Positions 7,127-14,648 of a DNA stretch of 17,325 nt are shown one piece after another (the first letter of the stretch is position 1; each line of letters opens with the position of its first letter). Made by a program: the position numbers and the translations under genes. The DNA comes from Eggerthellales bacterium UBA948 (GTDB lineage: Bacteria; Actinomycetota; Coriobacteriia; Coriobacteriales; UBA8131): the NCBI GenBank assembly GCA_002293265.1, contig DBCW01000125.1:1638-18962 (forward strand), given 5' to 3'. The notes beneath the pieces are model-generated. The model had not been told where the DNA came from. It made no database searches and worked only from the letters and a program-made list of their open reading frames with translations.

Positions 7127-8041
7127 ATGAAAAACAAAACTGTATCGGTAAGTAAAATCAAGAAAGCATTTCTGCTGTTGGCAAGCAGCGTGCTTGCGTT
7201 AAGTCTGAGTGGCATTCTGGTTGCTTGCGGAGGCGGCAGCACTACGACCGGCAATACTGCAAGCACCTCAGGCTCTTCAAACGCCACAAGCAGCTCTGCA
7301 GCGCAGGACACAAAAACCACTCTTACAATTGGTGCCTCACCTGCTCCGCATGCAGAGATTTTAAGTGCAATTAAAAATGACCTGTCCGCTAAGGGTGTTG
7401 AACTAGACATTATCGAGTATTCTGATTACGTAAAACCAAATTTAGACACCGATGCCGGTGATATAAAAGTCAACTATTTCCAACACAAACCATATCTCGA
7501 TGAGTTCAACGCGGAAAACGGCACTGATCTTGTTTCGGTAGCGGCAATACATTTTGAGCCCCTGGCGATCTATCCCGGAAAAACAACCAGCTTGAGTGAT
7601 CTTCCTGATGGCGCCACTGTCGCTGTGCCAAATGACACCACCAATGAAGCACGCGCCTTGCATCTGCTTGCAGCTCAAGGTCTTATCACCTTGCCGGCAA
7701 ATGCAGATCTGACCATCACTCCGCGCGACATTGTTTCCAACCCAAAGAACTTGCAATTCTCTGAGTTAGAGGCCGCCGCTCTTCCTGTTTCGGTCGCTGA
7801 TGTAGACATCGCAGTAATCAACGGAAACTATGCTCTTGGTGCAGGCTTAGACATCTCAAAAGTATTAGCATCTGAAGACACAGGGTCACAGGCTGCTCAG
7901 ACTTATGCAAACATCATAGTGGTAAAAGCCGGCAACGAAAACGATCCCGCTGTGCAAGAATTGGTAAAGGCTCTTACATCATCTGCGGCAAAGAAGCACA
8001 TTGAAGACACATACAAAGGTGTTGTAATCCCGGTATTCTAG
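7127..8041 (+). CDS. metQ: Methionine-binding lipoprotein MetQ (NlpA family)
   Basis: A 304-residue substrate-binding lipoprotein. A Lys-rich start and hydrophobic helix lead to the lipobox LVAC, with Cys34 as the lipidated residue. A Ser/Thr/Gly-rich spacer follows, then the NlpA/MetQ fold beginning at TLTIGASPAPHAEIL. Family blocks visible are DIIEYSDYVKPN, VNYFQHKPYLDEFN, IHFEPLAIYPGK, VAVPNDTTNEARAL and AVINGNYAL. It would capture methionine outside the cell and deliver it to MetNI. The start at ATG 7127 is fixed by AGGAG (7114-7118) with 8-base spacing; an upstream in-frame ATG at 7088 would add a charged, non-signal extension. It is the last gene of the metNIQ operon and converges on the MocR gene 33 bases away with no ordinary terminator between. 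Confidence 0.94.
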   Translation: MKNKTVSVSKIKKAFLLLASSVLALSLSGILVACGGGSTTTGNTASTSGSSNATSSSAAQDTKTTLTIGASPAPHAEILSAIKNDLSAKGVELDIIEYSDYVKPNLDTDAGDIKVNYFQHKPYLDEFNAENGTDLVSVAAIHFEPLAIYPGKTTSLSDLPDGATVAVPNDTTNEARALHLLAAQGLITLPANADLTITPRDIVSNPKNLQFSELEAAALPVSVADVDIAVINGNYALGAGLDISKVLASEDTGSQAAQTYANIIVVKAGNENDPAVQELVKALTSSAAKKHIEDTYKGVVIPVF

Positions 8042-8074
8042 TCTCTATTTGTTAGCTAAAATTACGGTCAGCTT

Positions 8075-9571
8075 CTACCCAAACCAAGCTTTCGCCAATC
8101 TGGCAATTCCTGAATCGATCATGCTTTCAGGAATTGCCGAAAAGCCGATAAGCACATAATTGTTCATTTGATGATGGGTGCCCATCCAGTAGCGATTGGT
8201 CTCGTATACTCTAACACCTGCCTTTGATGCAAGTTGTATCAGCTCACTTTGATGACGCCCATCAAGAACTCCCACTAATATATGATGCCCACAGTTGCCA
8301 TCCATGATGTCAACAAGTCCACCCATGTATTTGCTAAACGCACTTAACAAAGCGGCGTGTTTGCGTTTGTTTACTGATTGGGATTTGCGCAGGTGCTTGT
8401 TTAAGTGCCCCTTTTCGATATACCTTGTTAATACAGCCTGAGATAACCAAGGAACTTCTGAATGATAATTGGCGTATAGTTTATGCCATTCAAACAATAG
8501 ATCCGGCGGAAGCACTAAATAACTCAGACACATTGCCGGCGAGAGCGATTTGGAAAAGGTGCCCATGTAAACAACGCGGTTGTGTTTATCGATAGACTGT
8601 AAAGAGGGTAGAGGGCGAGTGGTATACCTAAACTCTCGGCAATAATCGTCTTCTAATATATATGCATTTTCTGTAGTTGCCCATTTTAATAGCCGCTGCC
8701 TTATTGGCAGTTGTAAAACTTCTCCGGTGGGGAACTGACCGGATGGTGTGACATATGCAAGTTTTGCATGTGAGTTATAAAGAGCATCAATAAAAGCATC
8801 ATTACTTTGCCCTATCGTAATCGGAAAGACCCTGAATCTTGCATTCTCAAAAACCGAGCGTGCTCCATCATAACCCGGCTCCTCCATGGCAATCACATCG
8901 CGAAGAGGATCAAAAAGAGTTAAAAGGTTGCTCAGACCAAACTGAGTACCGGCTTGCAAAACTATTTGCGAAGGATGGCAATTTACGCCGCTTTTTATGC
9001 GAACCATTTGCGCAATTTGCTCTCGCAAGGCTTTTTCCCCGAGATTATTGGTATATGTGCTTGCTCCCACAATGTTGGAATCACCCAGAACTTCATTGGT
9101 AAGCCTGCGCCAAAGTTGTGCAGGAAAACTCGTTTGCATCATGTTTTCATGAGTAAAGTCAAATTCAATTTGTGATGATAATGGCGCACGTATGCCTTCG
9201 ATAGATATGTTTTCTTTAATGCGAAATTCTTCTCTCGAGTTTTTTAGACTTTCCCAGATATTTGTCTGATCCAGACGCTTAAAAAATGGATCTGCATTTG
9301 GCGAATAACTCAAGGTCACCTTGTCGTTTATGTTTCTGGGATCTTCGACCAAAAAGCCGCTACCGGTTCTGCTGGTCACGTATCCCTCTTGACTTAGTCG
9401 CATGTATGCAGATTCGACAGTGTTGCGGGAGACTCCAAGCTCATCTGCCAGCGTGCGAATAGGCGGTAGTTTTGTTCCTCTTTGATAGGTTCCGTCTTTG
9501 ATTTGACTTTGAAATTGTTCATAGATCTGTTGGTATTTTGGAATCTTGCTGTTCAGGTCAATTGTAATCAT
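8075..9571 (-). CDS. MocR-family transcriptional regulator (GntR wHTH fused to class I aminotransferase-like domain)
   Basis: A 498-residue regulator. Residues 1 to about 75 form a GntR winged helix-turn-helix (YQQIYEQFQSQI, LPPIRTLADELGVSRNTV, GYVTSRTGSGFLV). The remainder is a fold-type I aminotransferase domain that binds PLP, with QAGTQFGLSNLL, the EEPGYDG block, the LEDDYCREFR block, and a candidate Schiff-base lysine, Lys341, in GTFSKSLSP. Known MocR members (GabR, PdxR, TauR-like) act as PLP/amino-compound-responsive activators or repressors, often of a divergent gene. Here the divergent neighbour is nrfA copy 2 and the convergent one is metQ, so the target cannot be named. I chose ATG 9571 because the conserved start MITIDLNSKIPKYQQ fits the family; a TTG at 9604 in the same frame is the alternative. 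A perfect inverted repeat lies inside the 3' coding end. Confidence 0.9.
   Translation of the reverse strand: MITIDLNSKIPKYQQIYEQFQSQIKDGTYQRGTKLPPIRTLADELGVSRNTVESAYMRLSQEGYVTSRTGSGFLVEDPRNINDKVTLSYSPNADPFFKRLDQTNIWESLKNSREEFRIKENISIEGIRAPLSSQIEFDFTHENMMQTSFPAQLWRRLTNEVLGDSNIVGASTYTNNLGEKALREQIAQMVRIKSGVNCHPSQIVLQAGTQFGLSNLLTLFDPLRDVIAMEEPGYDGARSVFENARFRVFPITIGQSNDAFIDALYNSHAKLAYVTPSGQFPTGEVLQLPIRQRLLKWATTENAYILEDDYCREFRYTTRPLPSLQSIDKHNRVVYMGTFSKSLSPAMCLSYLVLPPDLLFEWHKLYANYHSEVPWLSQAVLTRYIEKGHLNKHLRKSQSVNKRKHAALLSAFSKYMGGLVDIMDGNCGHHILVGVLDGRHQSELIQLASKAGVRVYETNRYWMGTHHQMNNYVLIGFSAIPESMIDSGIARLAKAWFG
8102..8138. repeat. Perfect 13-bp inverted repeat at the 3' end of the MocR gene
   Basis: GGCAATTCCTGAA (8102-8114) and TTCAGGAATTGCC (8126-8138) are exact reverse complements around an 11-base spacer. 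The element lies about 60 bases beyond the metQ stop and inside the last ~21 codons of the convergent MocR gene, where it encodes part of FSAIPESMIDSGIARLA. No T-run follows on either strand. It may define the 3' end of the metQ mRNA by RNA folding. Confidence 0.7.
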
Positions 9572-9866
9572 AAGAAAATATCCCAATCCCCATTTGCTTG
9601 ACAACTCTAACGCTATCTATTGCGTAAGAATCTACCAAAACTTCCTTGATTGTCCGTATCTCAATGCTTTGATAATAAACTAAAATTGACCCCATCGAAA
9701 GCCCAAATTTCAATTAAATTTAGCTTAAATGCCTATACTTTATCTTGATATGAGGTATATGTTCTTAAAGTGTACCCAAGAAAATGATGAAGAAGCATCC
9801 CTGTTTGAATTGTGACTACATAGCTAAACTGATTAACAACGTTAACCAGGAAGGAGGATATGCTTA
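9572..9866. promoter_or_regulatory. Shared control region between the MocR gene and nrfA copy 2
   Basis: A 295-base AT-rich region between divergent genes. Candidate plus-strand -10 TATACT (9734-9739) lacks a good -35 at 17 bases. TTGACC (9686-9691) with TTCAAT (9709-9714) at 17-base spacing is an alternative. TTGAT occurs three times (9646-9650, 9669-9673, 9745-9749) and could be direct-repeat operator half-sites or FNR-like half-sites, but no proper inverted pair was found. A strong GGAGG (9853-9857) serves nrfA copy 2. No small gene is seen. Confidence 0.4.
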
Positions 9867-11273
9867 ATGGAAAGGAAGGAAATGACTACTAAAAGTGAAA
9901 TGCATAAAAAGTTCCTTGTAGTAGCAGCAGTTTTTGTTATGGTAATCGCTTTGGTTTCACTGGTTGCATGTCAGCAACCTGCACCGTCTACCCCCAGCGC
10001 ACCAGCTGAGGATACGACACCTGCAGGAAAAGACTCAGAGCCGGCAACACCAACGATGGCCAAGAACGCTAACGGCGTTTGGACGGCAGAAGCTTGGAAA
10101 GACATCTACCCAAACCAGTATCAAACATGGAAGGATAATGAGGCCAACAGTACAGAGGGCAGCACCGATCCTTACTTCGCAGCTCGCGAGGATATGGTAG
10201 AGCTTTATCCCCAGATCAAAACGATCTGGAACCCATCTCCGTTCAACACTTACTACAATGAGCCTAATGGACATCCCTATTCACTAGAAGATGTTCGTGC
10301 AACACAACGTATCTTTGATGCAGCAACACAGGCTTACAAGCCAACGGCATTTGCAAATTGCTACACTTGCAAATCTGCTGACTACACCGCACTTTTGATC
10401 AAAGACGGTAATGCAACTGAGAATATCCCATTTGGCGATATTAAGGACAAAATCAACGAGGCCATCAGCTGCTACAACTGTCACTCTAATAATCTTGAGA
10501 CTGATGCTACAAGCGATAGCCTTCAAGTAACCTCACCGTTCTTTACGGCCGGTTCATTTGCTGATGTTGGATCACAGACCTGCGGTCAGTGCCATAATGA
10601 GTACTACTTCAGACCAGCTGACAGATCAGTTCAAAACCCCTACACCAACCAAGCTGACATGACCCCTGAGGCCATGTATGAGTTCTACAAGACTGCCGGT
10701 GCAGAGGGTAAGCCATTTAATGACTACTCCAACCCACTAACAGGCGTTGGTCAGCTCAAGACCCAACATCCTGAGTTCGAGTTCGTATTTGGCGGAAGTA
10801 AATCTTCAATGGCAAAGCGCACTAACCCGAACACTGGCGAGACCTTTGGTTGTGCTGATTGCCATATGGGCGAAACACAAGTTTCCGCTGATGGCGTAAA
10901 CTACACATCACATCTACTCATCAGCCCGCTGGATAATCCGGCGCTGCTTGAGTCAACATGTGAGATCGCCGGTTGCCATACAGACCTTGCTGCTCAGGTA
11001 GAGGCTTGGCAGAAAGAGTCTGAGGATCGCGTACATGCTATCGGCGACAAGATCGAGGATCTGACAAAGAAACTCGCTGACGCTGTTGCCGCTAACAGCC
11101 TTGATGAGACCAAACTCGCCGAGGTTCGCGAACTTAATCGTCAGGCCGTATGGTATTGGGACTTCGTAATGGTGGAGAACAGCGAAGGCTCCCACAACCC
11201 TGATCTATCCAATGACACTCTTGATCTCAGCGAAGATGCTGTAGACAAGGCATTGGCATATTTCGTGGGATAA
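9867..11273 (+). CDS. nrfA: Pentaheme ammonia-forming nitrite reductase (NrfA), lipoprotein form; copy 2
   Basis: A 468-residue predicted cytochrome c nitrite reductase. The N-terminus is a lipoprotein signal: basic start, hydrophobic helix and lipobox LVAC with Cys35, so it should be tethered to the outer face of the membrane. Hemes: CYTCK 165-169 (catalytic, lysine ligand), CYNCH 202-206, CGQCH 239-243, CADCH 329-333 and CX4CH (CEIAGCH) 365-371. The active site retains Arg144, Tyr246 and His301; Glu245, Lys298 and Gln300 match the calcium site. The late NSEGSHNP His is the likely distal ligand of one bis-His heme. ATG 9867 is preferred (GGAGG nine bases upstream); ATG 9882 is possible. Codons look more C-ending than in copy 1, and the strong ribosome site plus two downstream terminators suggest high expression as a single gene. 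It lacks the zinc ribbon and linker of copy 1. No NrfH is encoded nearby, so its electron donor is unknown. Confidence 0.95.
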   Translation: MERKEMTTKSEMHKKFLVVAAVFVMVIALVSLVACQQPAPSTPSAPAEDTTPAGKDSEPATPTMAKNANGVWTAEAWKDIYPNQYQTWKDNEANSTEGSTDPYFAAREDMVELYPQIKTIWNPSPFNTYYNEPNGHPYSLEDVRATQRIFDAATQAYKPTAFANCYTCKSADYTALLIKDGNATENIPFGDIKDKINEAISCYNCHSNNLETDATSDSLQVTSPFFTAGSFADVGSQTCGQCHNEYYFRPADRSVQNPYTNQADMTPEAMYEFYKTAGAEGKPFNDYSNPLTGVGQLKTQHPEFEFVFGGSKSSMAKRTNPNTGETFGCADCHMGETQVSADGVNYTSHLLISPLDNPALLESTCEIAGCHTDLAAQVEAWQKESEDRVHAIGDKIEDLTKKLADAVAANSLDETKLAEVRELNRQAVWYWDFVMVENSEGSHNPDLSNDTLDLSEDAVDKALAYFVG

Positions 11274-11288
11274 ATTAGCTAACGTATA

Positions 11289-11320
11289 TAAAAGAGGAGA
11301 CAGGGCGTTCTCCTCTTTTA
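11289..11320 (+). terminator. First terminator after nrfA copy 2
   Basis: TAAAAGAGGAGA (11289-11300) pairs perfectly over 12 bp with TCTCCTCTTTTA (11309-11320) around an 8-base loop. The stem can extend with flanking GCTAAC (11277-11282) and GTTAGC (11322-11327). The U-run is part of the stem, and the A-run on the other side makes it potentially bidirectional. Confidence 0.85.
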
Positions 11321-11359
11321 TGTTAGCAAATGCACATCCAAAAATGGTTAACGGCTAGG

Positions 11360-11385
11360 GGAGGAGACAATAAGTCTCCTCCTTT
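11360..11385 (+). terminator. Second, tandem terminator after nrfA copy 2
   Basis: GGAGGAGAC (11360-11368) pairs perfectly with GTCTCCTCC (11374-11382) around AATAA, followed by TTTT. It shares the GAGGAGAC core with the first terminator 40 bases upstream, so it may be a duplicated element. Together they isolate nrfA copy 2 from the ccm operon. Confidence 0.85.
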
Positions 11386-11445
11386 TGCATTTGCTGCCAT
11401 CTCTCGCCTGTTGAAATTCTGATGCTTTTATTTTGCACAATTTAG

Positions 11446-11454
11446 TGCTATCTT
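11446..11454 (+). promoter_or_regulatory. Candidate extended -10 promoter of the ccm operon
   Basis: TGCTATCTT fits an extended -10 (TGn plus TATCTT at 11449-11454). The -35 region (TTTTAT) is poor. Because two terminators lie just upstream, a promoter for ccmE is expected about here; the exact element is uncertain. Confidence 0.35.
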
Positions 11455-11518
11455 TAGTAGGTAGAAAGGCATGATGGGGAAGCGAGTGGAACTCGCAAAT
11501 ATTCACAGGAGGATTACC

Positions 11519-12184
11519 TTGAATACAAAAATGAAGCGCCGACTTACCGCAGTGACCGGTGCCATAGTGATTGTTGTAGCAGTTGTTCTTGCAATTGTTG
11601 CCGGTACAACCAGTGCAAAGACTGTGACGGTTGCGGAAGCAGCGGAAGGTGCCTACAAGGGCTCAAAGATCGAAGTTACCGGTAAGGTTGTAGATAATTC
11701 TTTCACTTACTCCAGCAGCTCACTGGCGTTTTCTATTTATGACGAAGCCGGAGATGTGGCAAAAACCCTCAAGGTCATCTACGATAAAGGCGTTCAGTCT
11801 TCTTTTGGAAATCAGATCACAGCTACTTGTACGGGCGTAATAGATGAGCAAGGTACACTGCGCTGCAGCGAGCTTGTAACACAATGCCCATCTAAATATG
11901 AGGGCGCAACAGATGCGCTTACAGTGACACAGATGTCAAACTACGGAGCTGAAATAATCGGCAAACCGGTCAAGGTTACAGGCACGATCAAGGCCGGCAC
12001 GATGAAAGCAGCCGGACAAGGTGACCGTTTTGTGATTACTGATGAAAGTGGCGAAAACGAATTTTCGGTAGTATATGAGGGGGCTTTGTCAGATGAAGTC
12101 AAAGACGGCGCTGCGGTTGTATTGTCCGGAGCACTTTCTGACCCTGATAGTTTCATTGCTACTGACGTAGCCTTAAAAGGCTAA
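11519..12184 (+). CDS. ccmE: CcmE-type heme chaperone, CXXXY class, with a second OB-fold domain
   Basis: A 221-residue membrane-anchored protein: basic start, one hydrophobic helix (about residues 10-30), then extracytoplasmic beta-rich domains. Domain 1 (about 35-130) ends in CPSKYEG, with Cys123 and Tyr127. This is the CXXXY form of the CcmE heme-attachment motif known from archaea, Desulfovibrio and some Gram-positives, replacing HxxxY. Domain 2 (about 135-221) again looks CcmE/OB-like (IIGKPVKVTGTIKAG, RFVITDESGE, FSVVYEGALSDEVKDGAAVV) but ends before any His/Cys-xxx-Tyr motif. Normal CcmE is about 130-160 residues with one OB fold. It would accept heme from CcmABCD and pass it to CcmF. 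The start is TTG 11519 because AGGAGG (11507-11512) sits six bases upstream; an earlier in-frame ATG at 11471 would place charged residues in front of the anchor and lacks this site. Confidence 0.85.
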   Translation: MNTKMKRRLTAVTGAIVIVVAVVLAIVAGTTSAKTVTVAEAAEGAYKGSKIEVTGKVVDNSFTYSSSSLAFSIYDEAGDVAKTLKVIYDKGVQSSFGNQITATCTGVIDEQGTLRCSELVTQCPSKYEGATDALTVTQMSNYGAEIIGKPVKVTGTIKAGTMKAAGQGDRFVITDESGENEFSVVYEGALSDEVKDGAAVVLSGALSDPDSFIATDVALKG

Positions 12185-12231
12185 TCAGCTTGACGCACGC
12201 AGTTTAAGGTTGATTAAAGCCTATAGCGATA

Positions 12232-12265
12232 AACTGGCTGCCTGATAAGGATAGGGCGGCCAGTT
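12232..12265 (+). terminator. Hairpin between ccmE and ccmF
   Basis: AACTGGCTGCC (12232-12242) pairs over 11 positions (one G-T) with GGCGGCCAGTT (12255-12265) around a 12-base loop, followed by GTAGTTTTAG. The U-tract is broken, so it may be a partial terminator or processing site tuning ccmE against the downstream genes rather than a full stop. Confidence 0.5.
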
Positions 12266-12317
12266 GTAGTTTTAGTGGATTGTGACATTTGGTCGTATAA
12301 GAGGATAAGGAAAATAC

Positions 12318-14648
12318 ATGCACATATTGGGTGTAGCCTCATTGGGCTTGGCGTTTTTTGCTGTTTTAGTTTCGGTTGTGGCTTTCATTGTCAATCGTGT
12401 AATGGAAGGCTCAATTAGATCAGCCGATAAGAAGTCCAAAGAATCATTAATTAAAACAAGCCAAACTGTTAGCCTCATAGGTTATATTGGTGTTTTCACA
12501 GCAGCTTTTGCTTTGCTTTTTGCATGCGCGCTTATTCTCTATAGCTTTATTGCCGGTGACTACTCACTTGAATATGTGGTGAAATATCACACTGATACAA
12601 CCAGCGAGTTGGCTTTGTTGTATAAGATATCCGGTCTTTGGGGCGGGCGCGAAGGATCGCTTTTATTCTGGGCATGTCTCATTGCTATTTTTAACGCCGT
12701 TGTTGCTGTTCGCACAATAAAGAAGCGCGAGAGCCTGGACAACATGGCATTATTTGTGGCTCAGCTGGTCTTACTTGCTTTCGTTGCTGTATTGCTGTTC
12801 TCAGATTCAAACATGCCTTTTGTGCCGCTGGATGCTCGCTACTTTGATGCTGACGGAAGCCTAAAGACCTATACGGCTTTGATGCTGGAATCTAGTGCCG
12901 GTGCTGTGGGTATATCCCCGGGCATAGTTGCCGGCATGAATCCATTGCTTGAGCATTGGGCGATGGCAATTCATCCACCTACACTGTTTATCGGTTATGC
13001 CGGACTTACAATTCCGTTCGCGTATGCGATCGCTGCGCTCATTGTTAATGATCCTTCAAAGAAATGGGTGGAGCGCGCACAGCGTTACACCATGTTTTCT
13101 TGGGTATTCCTAGGAATCGGCATTGGGCTTGGAGCCGTATGGGCATATGTGGTCTTAGGATGGGGCGGATACTGGGGCTGGGATCCTGTAGAGAACGCCA
13201 GTTTGCTTTCATGGATTGTTGCCGTTGCTATGGTGCATAGCTTTACCGTATATCGTCAACGTGGTGCATTTAAAGCCTGGGCAATATTTTGCGCCTGCCT
13301 AACATTCTCTTTTGTTATCTTGGGCACCTTTATTACCAGGTCGGGCGTAATACAAAACTCGGTGCACGCCTTTGATGGTGACACAGTTTCTATGTGGTTA
13401 TTCCTGGGACTAATAGTATTCTCACTGCTTGCAGGTATTGTCGGTCTGATAATTCGATGGAAGAGGTTTAAGGCAGATAACGACGACACCTTAGGCGATT
13501 CGATGATGACAAAAGGAGTCATGTACTTCTTTAACAATGTGATCTTAGTCATCAGTGCGGTGGTGATTGCATATCTCACTCTGGCAACTGCCTTGCCAAG
13601 TTGGCTGCCTTTTGGAGGCTATTCATTCTCAGCACAAACATATAATGCCATTGCCAGGCCTCTAACAATTATCTACGCCACTATTATGGCAATAGGCCCT
13701 CTGCTTTCGTGGATCAAGACCGATTGGACCAGCTTTAGGAAGAAAGCACTTGTACCGGGCATTTTGGCTTTAGCGACTTTTGGTGTTCTCTTATTCAGCT
13801 TCTTTACTTACCTCGTGCCCAGCTACAATGCAAGTATTGCTGCAGGCGGTTCACATGCTGAGGAAATGTTGGCATTTGGGTCACCCATATATTATTTTGG
13901 TCTAACCATTTTAGGCATGTTGGTTGCATCGATCCTGTTCTTCAACTCGCTGTTCTTGATAGGCAGAACCATATCAGCTCAGGCTAAGGCAAAAAACCTC
14001 AACCCATTTGCAGCGTGTTTTTCCGCCATGCGAAACAGAGCTTCGGCGTTTGGAGGGTTTTTAGCGCACCTTTCAATTGCCGTCATACTTATAGGCCTTA
14101 TCGGATCTTCGATGTACGTAACCCATAAGACCAGCTACATTCCATTTGATCCGGAAACCGGTAAAGTTACTGAAGCCTTTGTGATCAACGATTATCGCAT
14201 GGAATTTGTTTCCAGTAATGTGGAGGTACTTAGCGCCGACGACCGAGTTTACAGCGTTACCTTTAATGCGTACAAAGGCGATCAATATATCGGTCAAGTG
14301 ACGCCGGGAATGCACTCTACGCAGTCAACTCAGCAACGAATTGCCAGAGCCTCAGTCATTACCGGACCGGTAGAGGATTTGTTTGTTGTCTTTAACGGAA
14401 TCACCGAAGATAACTCGATGTCTATGGCCGGTTATGTGAATCCGTTTGTTATCTACGTTTGGATCGGCTTTGGCATCTTGGTGCTTGGCACGACTATCGC
14501 AACAGTTGGTAGGCGAACTTCAAGGGCTTCGGCTAATGGAGACGTGGTTGCGGTTGAGACCTTGAGCAGTGAACCTGCACCGGCCGATGAAGAAGCAGCA
14601 GGCGTTGCAGAAGACGCAGACAAAAGCGAAGTCGATGAAAAAAAATAA
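12318..14648 (+). CDS. ccmF: CcmF/NrfE-type cytochrome c heme lyase
   Basis: A 776-residue polytopic membrane protein that transfers heme from CcmE to the CXXCH cysteines of apocytochromes on the outer face. The WWD heme-binding domain is clear: WGGYWGWDPVENASLLSW begins at residue 282. HWAMAIHPPTLFIGYAG lies before it and VHSFTVYRQRGAFKAW after it; both carry the conserved His region that flanks the WWD domain. There are many hydrophobic helices, a large external domain before the last helix (near the ICVWIGFG-like segment VIYVWIGFGILV), and an acidic Glu/Ala/Asp-rich cytoplasmic tail of about 45 residues. CcmF is usually about 630-680 residues, so this is long. ATG 12318 follows an AGGATAAGGA purine stretch. 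Its last codons overlap the ccmA start. It is the only heme lyase in view and must handle, or be helped with, the CXXCK and CX4CH motifs of NrfA. Confidence 0.95.
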   Translation: MHILGVASLGLAFFAVLVSVVAFIVNRVMEGSIRSADKKSKESLIKTSQTVSLIGYIGVFTAAFALLFACALILYSFIAGDYSLEYVVKYHTDTTSELALLYKISGLWGGREGSLLFWACLIAIFNAVVAVRTIKKRESLDNMALFVAQLVLLAFVAVLLFSDSNMPFVPLDARYFDADGSLKTYTALMLESSAGAVGISPGIVAGMNPLLEHWAMAIHPPTLFIGYAGLTIPFAYAIAALIVNDPSKKWVERAQRYTMFSWVFLGIGIGLGAVWAYVVLGWGGYWGWDPVENASLLSWIVAVAMVHSFTVYRQRGAFKAWAIFCACLTFSFVILGTFITRSGVIQNSVHAFDGDTVSMWLFLGLIVFSLLAGIVGLIIRWKRFKADNDDTLGDSMMTKGVMYFFNNVILVISAVVIAYLTLATALPSWLPFGGYSFSAQTYNAIARPLTIIYATIMAIGPLLSWIKTDWTSFRKKALVPGILALATFGVLLFSFFTYLVPSYNASIAAGGSHAEEMLAFGSPIYYFGLTILGMLVASILFFNSLFLIGRTISAQAKAKNLNPFAACFSAMRNRASAFGGFLAHLSIAVILIGLIGSSMYVTHKTSYIPFDPETGKVTEAFVINDYRMEFVSSNVEVLSADDRVYSVTFNAYKGDQYIGQVTPGMHSTQSTQQRIARASVITGPVEDLFVVFNGITEDNSMSMAGYVNPFVIYVWIGFGILVLGTTIATVGRRTSRASANGDVVAVETLSSEPAPADEEAAGVAEDADKSEVDEKK

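Noticed and set aside
9572..9866. FNR/CRP-type operator (TTGAT-N4-ATCAA)
   Set aside because: Three TTGAT half-sites occur, but none has a properly spaced inverted partner.
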